Positions 40,073-50,472 of a DNA stretch of 64,000 bases are shown piece after piece. The notes beneath the pieces were generated by a model. That model worked only from the letters and a program-made list of their open reading frames with translations, had not been told where the DNA came from and searched no databases. The translations under genes and the position numbers were made by a program. This DNA is from Sphaeramia orbicularis (taxonomy: Eukaryota > Chordata > Actinopteri > Kurtiformes > Apogonidae): positions 32,312,630 to 32,376,629 of the forward strand of contig NC_043964.1 of NCBI RefSeq assembly GCF_902148855.1, in the 5' to 3' direction. The first letter of the stretch is position 1; each line of letters opens with the position of its first letter.

Positions 40073-40078
40073 ACCTGG
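40073..40078 (+). promoter_or_regulatory. rln3: TATA box of rln3
   Basis: TATAAA about 100 bases upstream of the relaxin-3 start codon, within cctttataaaccacacc. The spacing suggests transcription starts near 40105 and a 5' UTR of about 70 bases. Confidence 0.6.
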
Positions 40079-40174
40079 GTCACCTAGAAAATCATAGCCC
40101 TTTCAAATAGGAGCTACAAAGCTGCTCAAAGCAAACAATCTCCAACCATCTCAACTTTGTTTCTCTGAAGCACC

Positions 40175-41788
40175 ATGTGGAAAGCTGTGGTACTGGCTGT
40201 GTGTGTGCTGGTGGCTGGGGTTCAACCTATGGAGGACCCAGCATATGGTGTGAAGCTTTGTGGTCGTGAGTTCATCCGAGCAGTCATCTTCACTTGTGGA
40301 GGGTCTCGATGGAAGCGGTCACTCAGAAGTGCAGGTGAGATACAGGCGTCAGGTAATATATGTTTCATACATATCTATATATCTATATGTCTCAAAATAT
40401 TGTTGAGGACGTAACAGAAAACATTTATTTGTAATACAAAATACGAGTAACTGCATTTTATTATGGTTACAATTTAACCACGTGGCAATCAGAGTGTAGT
40501 TTTGTTTTTTTTTATTCTTACTTTTTATGTTTGCACTGAAATTTCAGAGACATCAGTAATTTCCCAGAAGCCTCAAAACCAAAGCAGATTATGTAAACAG
40601 CCAATGGTCCACACAAGGGAGGGAGATATGATTTATAGTCAATAATAAATGTATGTTATTTATTTTCTTTTTTTCCCATGTCATGCAAAACAACAAAGGC
40701 ATATAAAAAGTGCCTTTTCTGCTCTTCTTTTACCTTAAGAAAATCAGCTGTGCCCAGAAATAAGTGAAATAGCAATGTTTTACCATGGGAATTTAATTCA
40801 CAATTATATTTTTGTGTTTCTTTATCTTTCTTCATTGTTTTTTGCAGACAAAACATCACTCTGCTTTTGTATTTATTCACATACATTCAGTCACTCCTGG
40901 ATTCAGTAAATTTAGCAATGCAAAATTCATTAATTACTGTTAAATGTACTAAGAATGTATTGTATAACAGTGTCAAAGCAATCCAAAGTATATAAAATAC
41001 ATTACACTCATTCAGATCTAAATTCATTAGAAGTCATGCTCAAGTATGTTTCACTGCACAATCTGTAGTGAAATGTTCTGTCTACATACAATCACTAGTA
41101 ATGTTTCATGTGCTGATTACAGTATGTTTACGGTATTAATAGGTGACAACAACATGTCCATTCACTTCCATAAATGAGAAATATTCATTCAAAATAAGTT
41201 GATTCTTATATTTCTAATATTATGTTGTTGAATATTGTTTTTAATCTGCACCTCATTCATGAATATATTCATTTGCGCAGAAAACCAATTGAAAAGAAGA
41301 ATACATTTCATATAAGTTGCAGATTGAAACAGAATACAGAGAGTTTAATTTCCAGTTAATGATAATGTTTTTTGGTCTGTGAAACTAAAATCATTCTCAT
41401 CCTAATTAGAATGTCTTATGTTGAGATACAGTATATACTAATAAAACAATCCCCTGAATACCAATATGCTTAACTGAGATCACTTGTCTGTTTTACTGCT
41501 GCAGATGTCTCAGAGGATCCTTTCAGCTCCCATCAGGATGAGTCTTCTGAGGGTTTGAGTCACAACTCTGTGGTCGAGAGTCTCCTCCAGGGAAACAGAG
41601 ATATCAGCCTCTCGTCCAGAGACAGTCAGGACGGTGGGTTTCTCAGGCCGGCTCGTTCATTCATTTCAGAGGAAATCCTGGAAGCTTTGCGCAAGGCTGA
41701 TCGCAAGGGCCGGGACCTGGTGGTCGGTTTGTCCAATGCCTGCTGCAAATGGGGCTGCAGCAAGAGTGAGATCAGCTCCCTTTGCTGA
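40175..41788 (+). CDS. rln3: relaxin-3 preprohormone
   Basis: Two coding exons, 40175-40334 and 41505-41788, split by a phase-1 intron as in the relaxin/insulin family, give 147 residues. A signal peptide (MWKAVVLAVCVLVAGVQP) is followed by the B chain, with VKLCGREFIRAVIFTCGGSR holding the receptor-binding RxxxRxxI pattern and both B-chain cysteines. A C-peptide follows. The A chain after RKGR reads DLVVGLSNACCKWGCSKSEI and ends SSLC, with the CC-x3-C-x8-C pattern. A and B chains are almost those of mammalian RLN3, a hindbrain neuropeptide acting on RXFP3 in stress and feeding control. It lies head to head with rfx1 and next to il27ra, as in mammals. Whether it is rln3a or rln3b is not decided. 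Polyadenylation is probably at AATAAA 42046-42051. Confidence 0.95.
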
Positions 41789-42119
41789 GTCGACCTCTGC
41801 CATCCCACTAAATACAACATATAGGAAGATGAATACTGAACACGGAATTCCAACTACAGACAGATACACATATGCTCACATTTTTATCCTTTCTCGCAGA
41901 TATTATTTTGATTTCAGTGCTCTATAATTGCAATTAAACCTTTATATGAGCTGTTTGAAATGTTTAATATTTCAGTATTTGTAAAGTGGATGGAAAGGGC
42001 TGCCATATGTTATTATTTTTGTTAAAACTGCATTTTGGTCTTTGTAATAAACAGCCTAAATCTTGTTTTGCATCCTCCCAACAATCTCTATTACACACAT
42101 TTTAATAAAAACTTTTTTG

Positions 42120-43769
42120 CATTACCTGTGTGCAATTGATCAACAAGCAGCATTTCTCATTTAGATGAGAAGATAAGTTGTAGAAACAATAATTCATTTA
42201 ATGATTTTTCATTTTTAACTGTCTATAGAATTGGATTATATATTGGTTCTTTTTTCCAGATTACAACAATGGTATTTTGCATTTATTCTATAGTACTCAA
42301 AATTTCTGGGTGGTTTAAATGTTCAGATTTGCAAAAACAGAACAGAAAACCCTTGCTTAACGGTACTATGTCTTTTTCCTTGACTGCAGTGCTCTAAAAT
42401 AAACTCTCTTCCCCCACAATGTGCTGCCCTGGCATATTTTACATTTGCGCAACTCATTCTTCCTGTAAAAGTGGGCAAGTACTTATATGATTGACCTCTA
42501 TAACCTCTATAGTTTCTGTATTATGATTACAGTCTTGCAAAGTTTGGACTAACTAATGGGCTGCTTTTACTGTAGGACTGTTGTACAGATTTGAGACACT
42601 TGTACTTTACATGAGCATTTTTTTTTTTAATAACTCTACACTACATCTCAGATGTGTAATGGTAATTTTACGTATATTCTATATTTATGGTTTGAACTCT
42701 GTGTTATATGAGACTGTTTGTAATCCTGTTAGACTACTGGTTGTACTGCATGCTGTGTTTGGTCAAGGACACATGGACACCTCTTTTCGAAATGAGGTGC
42801 TTTCTCACTGAAGTTATCTCTTCCCGTACTCCCAGAAATTCCATTCTAGCACACATGAGATGTCATTGTAACAAAGAGAGAACATGATTTTTTTTTTATT
42901 AGTTTAATATAAGAGACAATGACAGGCTGTATTCTTTGTGCACTCATGCAGACAGCTTGCCTCTGTACGACCTGTACCTGGAGCACCAATTAAATCACAC
43001 TGAAAAGACACTGATTGTCTAAAATGACCATTTCTTATTTTGAGGACGAATGAGCAGAGTATTTTTTCCACAACAGATGCAATTACTGTATTTTTTTTCT
43101 CCACTGCATTCACCTGACAGCTTTATTTACTCTGATATGTTGCTCACATTACAATTTTCTATACACCGGGTGTTTGTGATGAACTTTAGACTTAGACTTT
43201 AAACTTCTTATGCTAAAAACAAACTTTATAAGAATTAAATTAGATTAGCTGCAAAATACACCCCCATGACTCTGATTAAATATGATAATCTCATAGAATA
43301 TGATGCATTGCTGTAGATTAAGCTACCAACAGTATATAAAGAAAATTGTCTCTTATTTTTTACTTTGAATCTTCACATCAAGATGTACAAATGTAAAAGA
43401 TAATACATGACAAAATAGTTCAGAGAGACTTGGCTGAGGAGAAAAGTTGCTGTCCATTTAATGACATGTCTGAGACTGGGAAATAAAAAATACATCTACA
43501 ATGTGGGACATTGTCAGAATACTATACGTCAAAGTAAAACTGTAGAGATTCTGAGTATCTTCTTCTCTTCTCTTTGGAAACCATGGGTACCAGAGCCTCT
43601 AGTCTAGACTAAAGAGGAAAAAGCCCATTTGGCTTATTACCTACGCTACACTCACTTCTAAAGTCTATATCTGTGATGGAATGGGCATGCATTAGTGCTT
43701 ATGGAATGGGAAGCTTGCACATCTGGAAAGGCACCATCAACACTGACAGGTATCGACAGGTTTTAGGGT
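42120..43769. other. AT-rich intergenic DNA downstream of rln3
   Basis: Nothing gene-like was recognised on either strand. The open frames are short, without similarity that I know or splice context. Confidence 0.5.
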
Positions 43770-44230
43770 AACATATGCACCCATCCACACAATACCTTTT
43801 TCAGGGAAGGCCTTGAATATTTCAGCCAGACAGTGCTAAACTGCATACTGCATCAGTTACAATATGGTGCATCATGAAGCTAAAAATATAATAAAGAAGG
43901 CAGAGGATTGTTTAGCGGCTACAGTCCTGAATCAGAAAACAACCTAGGAGAAGCATGGGACAACATTCCTCTGCCAAAAATCCAGCAGCTGGTCTCCTCA
44001 GTTCCCAGACATTTACAGGCTGTTATTAACAGAAGAGGGGATACTACACAGTAGTGGACAGTGCACAGTGGTAAACATGGACCTGTCGGATGTTTTTGAT
44101 GCCATAAAATTCAAAATTGCCTTGTTCTTTATTGAAATGGTAATTTTTTCTCAGTTAAACATTTTGGATGCTTATATGTTCTATTGTGATGTGGGTTTAA
44201 GAGATCTGTAAATCATTGTGATCAGTGTTT
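43770..44230 (+). mobile_element. Tc1/mariner fragment, 3' part of transposase and tail
   Basis: The sequence follows the end of a common fish mariner-type element: agtgctaaactgcatactgc, then gggacaacattcctctgcca, then ctcctcagttcccagacatt and a 3' non-coding tail with gatgccataaaattcaaaat. The frame is decayed and the 5' half is absent. It ends exactly where the piggyBac-like copy B begins. Confidence 0.7.
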
Positions 44231-44234
44231 TTAA

Positions 44235-44748
44235 CCCATAAAGACCCAAACATCCACTGGTGATCTAAACTGTTTAATACCTGTTGATCCACTAATCCTA
44301 TCAATCCATGTGAATAATTGGTGTAAAATGCAGTTTGTCATCTTTTCATGGTCATCAGATGTGACCCATTTGGACGTTCAGAGGCTCCATAGTGAACATG
44401 GAAACACTGTCATCTTCTAACACATGGATTCACCAGTAAAACCCATGGAGTTTGATCAGTGACAGTGGATGGACACACTTGTTTTTACATTCATGTACTG
44501 ATATCTTTGCTGAAAAGTCACTTTTTCTTCAGTTTTTGATATAGTATACCTCAACTTTAATCTCAGCTTTAATGAGCAGCTACATAATCAATAAATTAAA
44601 TATAGGAAAATACATTATTTACACTGTAAAAACATAAAATATAGAGGGTAATAGTATAATAAATGGTGATAAATCACTTAAGAAAAGTTAAATATAAGGA
44701 TAAAAATATTTTGGAATTGCCACAAAAGTAGCGCTGGGTCTGTATGGG
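44235..44748 (+). mobile_element. piggyBac-like non-autonomous element, copy B
   Basis: The left end is TTAA/CCCATAAAGACCCA and the right end GGGTCTGTATGGG/TTAC, so one of the two TTAA sites has a substitution. It is uninterrupted and about 514 bases long, and its reverse complement aligns with copy A at 11060-12732. It has no coding capacity. Confidence 0.75.
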
Positions 44749-44752
44749 TTAC

Positions 44753-45680
44753 ACACATGATCTCTCCTACCCATATAAAGTTTGCCGCTTATGTACACAA
44801 TAGTAAAACCTGACAGTAACTGCATAATAACTAATATCATAACTGCAAATTGATTACTTTTACTACTACTTTGCCTTTGTTTTGAATACGGTAGAATATT
44901 TTCAAAGTGTGGTACTGGTACTTTTACTATCTACTCTCTGAATACAGAGTTATGTTCAAATAAACACATTGTCTCATCTTCTACATGAGGAAAGGATGTG
45001 TGTACCTTTGCCACATCTGTACACAGTCTATGTACTGTAATGTATCTACAAAAACTACATGTATGATGTATAATGCAAACTACTTACTAAGAGACAAACC
45101 TCAACTTTTTGTGATTTTAACAATATATACATAAAGCAAATAGAGAAGGGGAAACTTTTGACCACAAACATAGACAGGACAAACACATACACAGAATGGT
45201 AACAAAAATGGGAAACAGCTTGTCAGTAATGAAGAGATGTTGTCAATATTTAACTCAAGATATTATACCATGTGTAATTCAGTCTGTTTTTTCTGATCTG
45301 GATTACTGTACAGTTACTTGGTCTGACACATCACTGAGTAATATCAAAAGTAAAGTTAGTAGCAACATCATTAAAATGTATGAGCAACTTTTCTGTCTTT
45401 CTGTAAAAAAAAAAGATGGTTGTATTCAGTGTTAGTTTTCTAAAAGTTACTGTAATGACCAAAATACCATCTATGTTTTATGAAAACCTACTTTTCAGAC
45501 TAGAAGAATACTCCTGCTTAACAAGACATACAACTGAACAGTTTCACTTTGCCAAAATGTAACGGTACATGGAGTGATGTACTGGGCAATGCATGGATGG
45601 AATTCACTACTACAGACTATTAGACAGCAACACAATATGAGGAAACTATAAGAAAGAACTCAGAAAATACTGTTTAAGAT
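44753..45680. other. AT-rich intergenic DNA
   Basis: No gene or repeat boundary was recognised. A short open frame at 45196-45435 has a faint reverse-transcriptase-tail look (ISDLDYCTVTWSDTS-like) and may be LINE debris, which I cannot prove. Confidence 0.4.
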
Positions 45681-45681
45681 A

Positions 45682-45935
45682 AGATAAAACTTTACTGGTC
45701 TGACCACAGGGAAATTCACCGATGAAGCAATAAACAGGATATAGTGCAAAAAATGTGCTAACAAAAAGATAGTGCAAAAAACAAACAAACAGAAAATAAT
45801 AATAGTAATAAAACTCAATAGGCTGTATACATATTTACAGAAGTAGAATCGCAGTGTCAGACAGTACAGATGGGAGACAAACACAAAAGAGCTACCCTGC
45901 TGTGTTGTACAGCCTGATAGCGGTGGGGATGAATG
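45682..45935 (-). repeat. dispersed repeat fragment of unknown class
   Basis: It begins with agataagataaaactttact and includes gacagtacagatgggagac and tgtacagcctgatagcggtg. These phrases belong to a very common fish interspersed repeat, but I cannot name its class. It is truncated. Confidence 0.45.
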
Positions 45936-46894
45936 TAATTTTGAATATCCAAAATACACTGTGACTAGTAAAAATGCCATTATGGATATCCACAATTTGT
46001 ATTATGACTAGTGAAAATGGAATTTCAGATATCCTCAAATGTACTGTTGATGTCTGCATTCTGGATATTTGGAATGGTTTTTCATTTTGGATATCTGAAA
46101 TGATAGTTGTGGATAGGAAGAATGTCATTGTAGATATCTGAAATGTTCATTTTGACTAGGAAGAATTCTATTGTAGATAACCAGAATGTTCATTCTAGAT
46201 ATCCAAAATGTAATTGTGGATATCTGAAATTGAAAGCCTAATACACATGAATGGCAAAAGTGACATTGTTTCTCCTAAGAAGAACATCATTGTAGATATC
46301 TGAAATGATCTTTTTGACTAGGAAGAATTGAATTACGGATATCTGTAATACATATTCAGTCTAGCTATTAAAACTTAACATGGCCACTTATATTTTTTAA
46401 GTGTTTTTAGATATCTTAAAATTACAGTTTGAGTGGTACAATCAAAGTGTAGATATCTTGAAATACAATTTCTGCTAGTAAGAATGTTATTGTGGATATC
46501 TCTAATTGCCATTTCTCCTAGTAAGAATGTAAATTTGACCAGGAGAAATGCTGTTATGGATATCTAAAATATAATTGTGGATAGTCAATGGACCCTTTTT
46601 ATGTTAAAATGGTGTCCTGTCTACCAGGCAACTGATATCAACAATACATTTAAGGATATCTGAAATTACATTTTTACTAGTCATAATATGACTTGTGGAT
46701 ATCCATGACATTTTTACTAGTCACAATGTATTTTGGATATCCAAAATTGCATTCTGGATATTTGGAATAGTTTTTTCATTTTGGATATCTGAAATGACAA
46801 TTGTGGACAGGAAGAATGTCATTGTAGATATCTGAAATGTTCATTTTGAGTAGGAAGAATTCTATTGTAGGTATCCAGAATGCTCATTCTAGAT
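45936..46894. repeat. GATATC-rich array, copy A and start of copy B
   Basis: A divergent short-period repeat whose units are about 40-60 bases and centre on GGATATCTGAAAT or GATATCCAAAAT, separated by gactaggaagaat-like spacers. A block of about 705 bases starting near gcattctggatatttggaat (about 46047) recurs from about 46752. The second copy is interrupted by a hAT element, a LINE and a Tc1, and runs to about 49880. No coding potential. The palindromic GATATC core is the constant part. Confidence 0.7.
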
Positions 46895-47573
46895 CACAGG
46901 CGTCAAACATACCAAAACCGGCCTGCCAAAGGGTCCAATCTGGCCCGTGGGATGAAACTGTGAAATGCAAAAATTACACTCAAGATATTAACAGTCAATC
47001 CTTTCACTTTAGGGGCCATATAAACCCCAACTTTAGTCTCAAGTGGGTCAGATCAGTAAAATACTATCATAAAAACCTACAAATAATGACAATTCCAAAT
47101 TTTTCCTCTGTTTTAGTGTAAAAAAAGTTAAATTACATGAAACTGTGTAAATTTACAAACTAGTCTTTCACAAAAAACTATAAAAATTAGAAATGTCCTA
47201 AGAGAAGTAAGTGCAATTTTACTAATATTCTGCCAGTTACTAAATTATTTTGTAGATCCATTGTGATCTGTAAGTTGTAATGCACATTTACAAATGATAG
47301 GCAGAGGCATAATAGAGTTAAAATTGCATTTATTTTTCTTAATAAATTTCAGTTTTTTCATGGTTGTTCATGTTATTCACATTTTTAAAATGACACTTTA
47401 TAGATGTAATTGTTTCCATAATGTAATTTTACTTTATTCACTATAAAACACATTGAAATGTTTGGAGTTGGCATTATTTATTTATTATTATGTTATTAAT
47501 TTACTGGTACAGCCCACTGCAGATCATATTGGGATGATATGGCCCCTGAACTAAAGTGAGTTTGACACCACTG
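46895..47573 (+). mobile_element. hAT-type non-autonomous element, copy 3
   Basis: Third copy of the 2748-3427 family. The octamer TTCTAGAT is identical on both sides (46887-46894 and 47574-47581). The undisturbed duplicate in copy A of the array reads cattctagatatccaaaatg, showing the site before insertion. Confidence 0.92.
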
Positions 47574-47618
47574 TTCTAGATATCCAAAATGTAATTGTGG
47601 ATATCTGAAATTGAAAAC

Positions 47619-49033
47619 TTTTTTTTTCCTCATACTTTATTCACATAATACCATATACACATAGACCAGAACATGGCATGGAGAAAAACATAATGCTCGA
47701 GGTGAGGCAGGAAGAAATTAAATACAAATACATAAATAGGTAAGTAGATTAAATAAATAAAACTAAAGGAATAAACAAGAAGAGAAAAAAATAAATAAAT
47801 AATAAAATAAAAATAAATAAATAAATTACAACTTAAATTCATCACATAAAGCTTTAGTCTTCACAGCTTTAAGGTTAGTGCAAAGTTTAGTGTGTCTAGG
47901 TAGGATTTCAAATAAGATTTAAAGACCACAAAGCTGGGTTTCTGATTGGCAAATTTGCTTGTATGTATATGAAATTTGGCTAATAAGGAAATGAGATTAA
48001 GAATAAACAATTTCCAAATGGGAAATCAGTAATAAAGAAACCAAATAAAATATCTTCACTTTTGACGTTAAAAGAAATATCCAGCTTTCTATTTAAAAAA
48101 AGATTGATATCACACCAAAAAATTTGACAAAAGGCACATTCCCAAAACAAATGAGTTAACGTTTCATCCGAATTATGACAAAATGAGCAAAAAGGGTCGA
48201 CATTGATCTTATACTTAACTAAAGCTGAATTAACTGGATAACACCTGTGTAACAGTTTTAAAAATACCTCTCTCACTTTATTCAAAATAAAAAAAACTTA
48301 CTTCCATTCCACATCAGAATATAAATTACTCCAAAAAAAGATGGAAGCTGGCTTACAAATTGTATCCCTTTGAATCATTTCTCTAATGCATTTATTATTA
48401 GTTTTTTTTACTCAAGAATGGATCTAAATTTCCTATGTATAATTCTGATTGTGCAATTTGAGGAGTAATGGTTGTTGAAGGTGTAATAGTAGAAGATAGC
48501 AAAGTTTTTAAACCTGAAGGGATAGCATCAAATACAATTGCATATTCTCTTGGGAGTACCGGAATTTTATATTCTAACAAAAAATTCACTATAAGCAGGG
48601 CCAGATTAACACTTTATTGTACCCTGGGCAACAATATTCAAGGGCCCCATCACCACAACCCCAGGATCCCTGTAATCTGGCAAAATACAGAATAAGTTCC
48701 AGGAATATATACCACATACTTCAATATCTAACTATCATCAAATGCATTTTGATGTACAAATATGTAAATGCTCGTAGAACTACAAGTGCACCACTATAGC
48801 CTCTTGTCAAGGCCACTCACTTGCATATGATGATATGAAAACAAAACACATTAGCATCAGTATAATCTAAAATTGATCCACTACATTAGAAAGAGAGGGA
48901 AGTGTCCTCCATTTTCACAAAAAATAAATAAGAAACCAGATATTTTCGTTATGCCCGAGCTACCCAGGGCCCTTCAGAGGTCGCGGGCCCAGCTGCCCAT
49001 ATGGTTAATCCAGGCTTGACTATAAGTAAATAA
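47619..49033 (-). mobile_element. L1/Tx1-like LINE, 5'-truncated, with a nested hAT
   Basis: On the minus strand the 3' end has AATAAA followed by an A tail (T run at 47619-47628), and the target duplication CTGAAATTGAAAAC flanks it (47605-47618 and 49034-49047). Minus frames at 48285-47980 encode the zinc-finger-like tail of ORF2 (FCSFCHNSDETLTHLFWECA), and 48589-48398 a preceding piece (IPVLPREYAIVFDAIPSGLK). Only about 1 kb of the LINE is left, and a 423-bp hAT element sits near its 5' end. The RT and endonuclease are missing, so it cannot move. Confidence 0.8.
48596..49018 (+). mobile_element. hAT-type element nested in the LINE
   Basis: Ends CAGGGCCAGATTAACAC and GGTTAATCCAGGCTTG are imperfect inverted repeats, and ACTATAAG is duplicated at 48588-48595 and 49019-49026. 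It is a different family from the three CACAGGTGTCAAAC copies. Confidence 0.85.
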
Positions 49034-49047
49034 CTGAAATTGAAAAC

Positions 49048-49880
49048 CCAATACACATGAATGGCAAAAGTGACGTCATTTCTCCTAGGAAGAAAGTGGG
49101 CATCTGAAATGTTCTTTTTGACTTGGAAGAATTGAATTACAGATATCTGTCATATACAGGGGTTGGACAAAATAATAGAAACACCTTAAAAAATCAACAA
49201 AATATAATTTAATATGGTGTAGGTCCGCCTTTTGCGGCAATTACAGCCTCAGTTCTCCGAGGTATTGATTCATACAACTTGTGAATTGTTTCCAAAGGAA
49301 TTTTAAGCCATTCTTCAGTTAGAATACCCTCCAACTCTTTTAGAGACGATGGCGGTGGAAATCGACGTCTTACTTGAATCTCTAAAACTGACCATAAATG
49401 CTCAAAAATGTTGAGGTCTGGGGACTGTGCCGGCCATACGAGATGCTCAACTTCATTAGAATGTTCCTCATGCCATTCTTTAACAATTCTAGCTGTATGG
49501 ATTGGGGCATTATCATCTTGAAAGATGGCGTCCCCCTCAGGAAACAGTGCTTGAGCCATAGGATGAACTTGGTCGCCCAAAATGTATGTATGCATGTATG
49601 TATGTATTATCTCCATGAAATGAATAAAAACTAGTATTAGAGTAGCCAAAATGTTAGGTGTTTCCATTATTTTGTCCAACCCCTGTGTATCCAGTCTAGC
49701 TATTAAATGTTAACATGGCCACTTATACTTTTTAAGAATTTTAAGATTTCTTGAATTGAATTTTGACTGGGAGAAATAAAGCTTTAGATATCTTTAAATA
49801 CTAGAAAGAATATTTAGTGTGGATGTCTTTAATTAACATTCTGACTAGGTAGACTACATCTCTGGCTGGGAGAAATGCCA
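49048..49880. repeat. end of GATATC array copy B, split by a Tc1
   Basis: The phrases cccaatacacatgaatggca and agtctagctattaaatgtta continue copy B and match copy A at about 46240-46400. After the Tc1 at 49155-49687 the array fades into gactaggtagac- and gggagaaatgcc-type units, ending about 50 bases before the CpG-rich il27ra promoter. Confidence 0.65.
49155..49687 (-). mobile_element. internally deleted Tc1-like element
   Basis: Ends are TACAGGGGTTGGACAAAATA and TTTTGTCCAACCCCTGTG, with TA outside. On the minus strand an open frame (49679-49209) keeps the C-terminal part of the transposase, with the second catalytic Asp in FQDDNAPIHTA and the LVWPAQSPDLNIFEHLWSVL block. The N-terminal DNA-binding half and the first catalytic Asp are deleted. 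A (TGTATGTA)-like run lies at the deletion junction (about 49583-49605). Confidence 0.85.
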
Positions 49881-49899
49881 TAATGACACTACAGACCGG

Positions 49900-50096
49900 A
49901 CTGTGGTTCGATTAAATTTTCGGACGGCTTATCACAGGAGACCGGAGATGGGTGCGGTGACGTCACGGATTCCTGAAATGGGCGGGGCTGTTCGGTCACA
50001 GTTGAGCCATCGTGTCATCGTGAGCCACAACACAAACCTACGTGTTGTGAACTTTACAGGATGACCGGAGGGAACCTCAGTCTTTCTCGTAATGAG
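49900..50096 (+). promoter_or_regulatory. il27ra: il27ra promoter and untranslated first exon
   Basis: CpG-rich DNA with a full CRE, TGACGTCA, at 49958-49965 and a GC box, GGGCGGGGC, at 49980-49988. A GTAAAT donor ends a probable first exon at 50096; the next exon begins at 50446. No TATA box is evident. The presumed transcript has an upstream ORF starting at 50061. Confidence 0.6.
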
Positions 50097-50472
50097 GTAA
50101 ATTATTTATTATTAATAGATTTTAGTAGTTACTTAAAACCGACGGCTAAAACAGCTCGCTCCAGGTTTCCACATAGTTATAAAGGAGTCCAGGAGTTTGA
50201 CTCTTTGTATTTACAGTTTCCATAATGTGCCATTTATTCAGTTTCAGTCCACGTAACTGTAGTTTGTTGGCACCAGACTGACTAATGACTGTTTTCCACA
50301 TCTACAGTAACGTGTCTCCACATGCTGGTAACTTTTCTTAAGAGGAAAAAAGTTGTTACAGTAGTACAATACAATGACTTCCTTGTTTGCAACATGTTCT
50401 GTGTATAATGATGTATTAATCAAGGCTTTATATTTGTCCTTATAGACACTAGAGGCCTGGGTTCCAATGTAA
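50061..50472 (+). CDS. upstream ORF of il27ra, stop overlapping the main start
   Basis: If exons 50061-50096 and 50446-onward are spliced as inferred, an ATG with A at -3 opens a 20-codon frame (MTGGNLSLSRNETLEAWVPM). Its TAA (50470-50472) shares one base with the il27ra ATG (50472-50474) in the string TAATGG. Such overlaps are known to allow termination-coupled reinitiation. The peptide itself has no known function. Confidence 0.45.
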
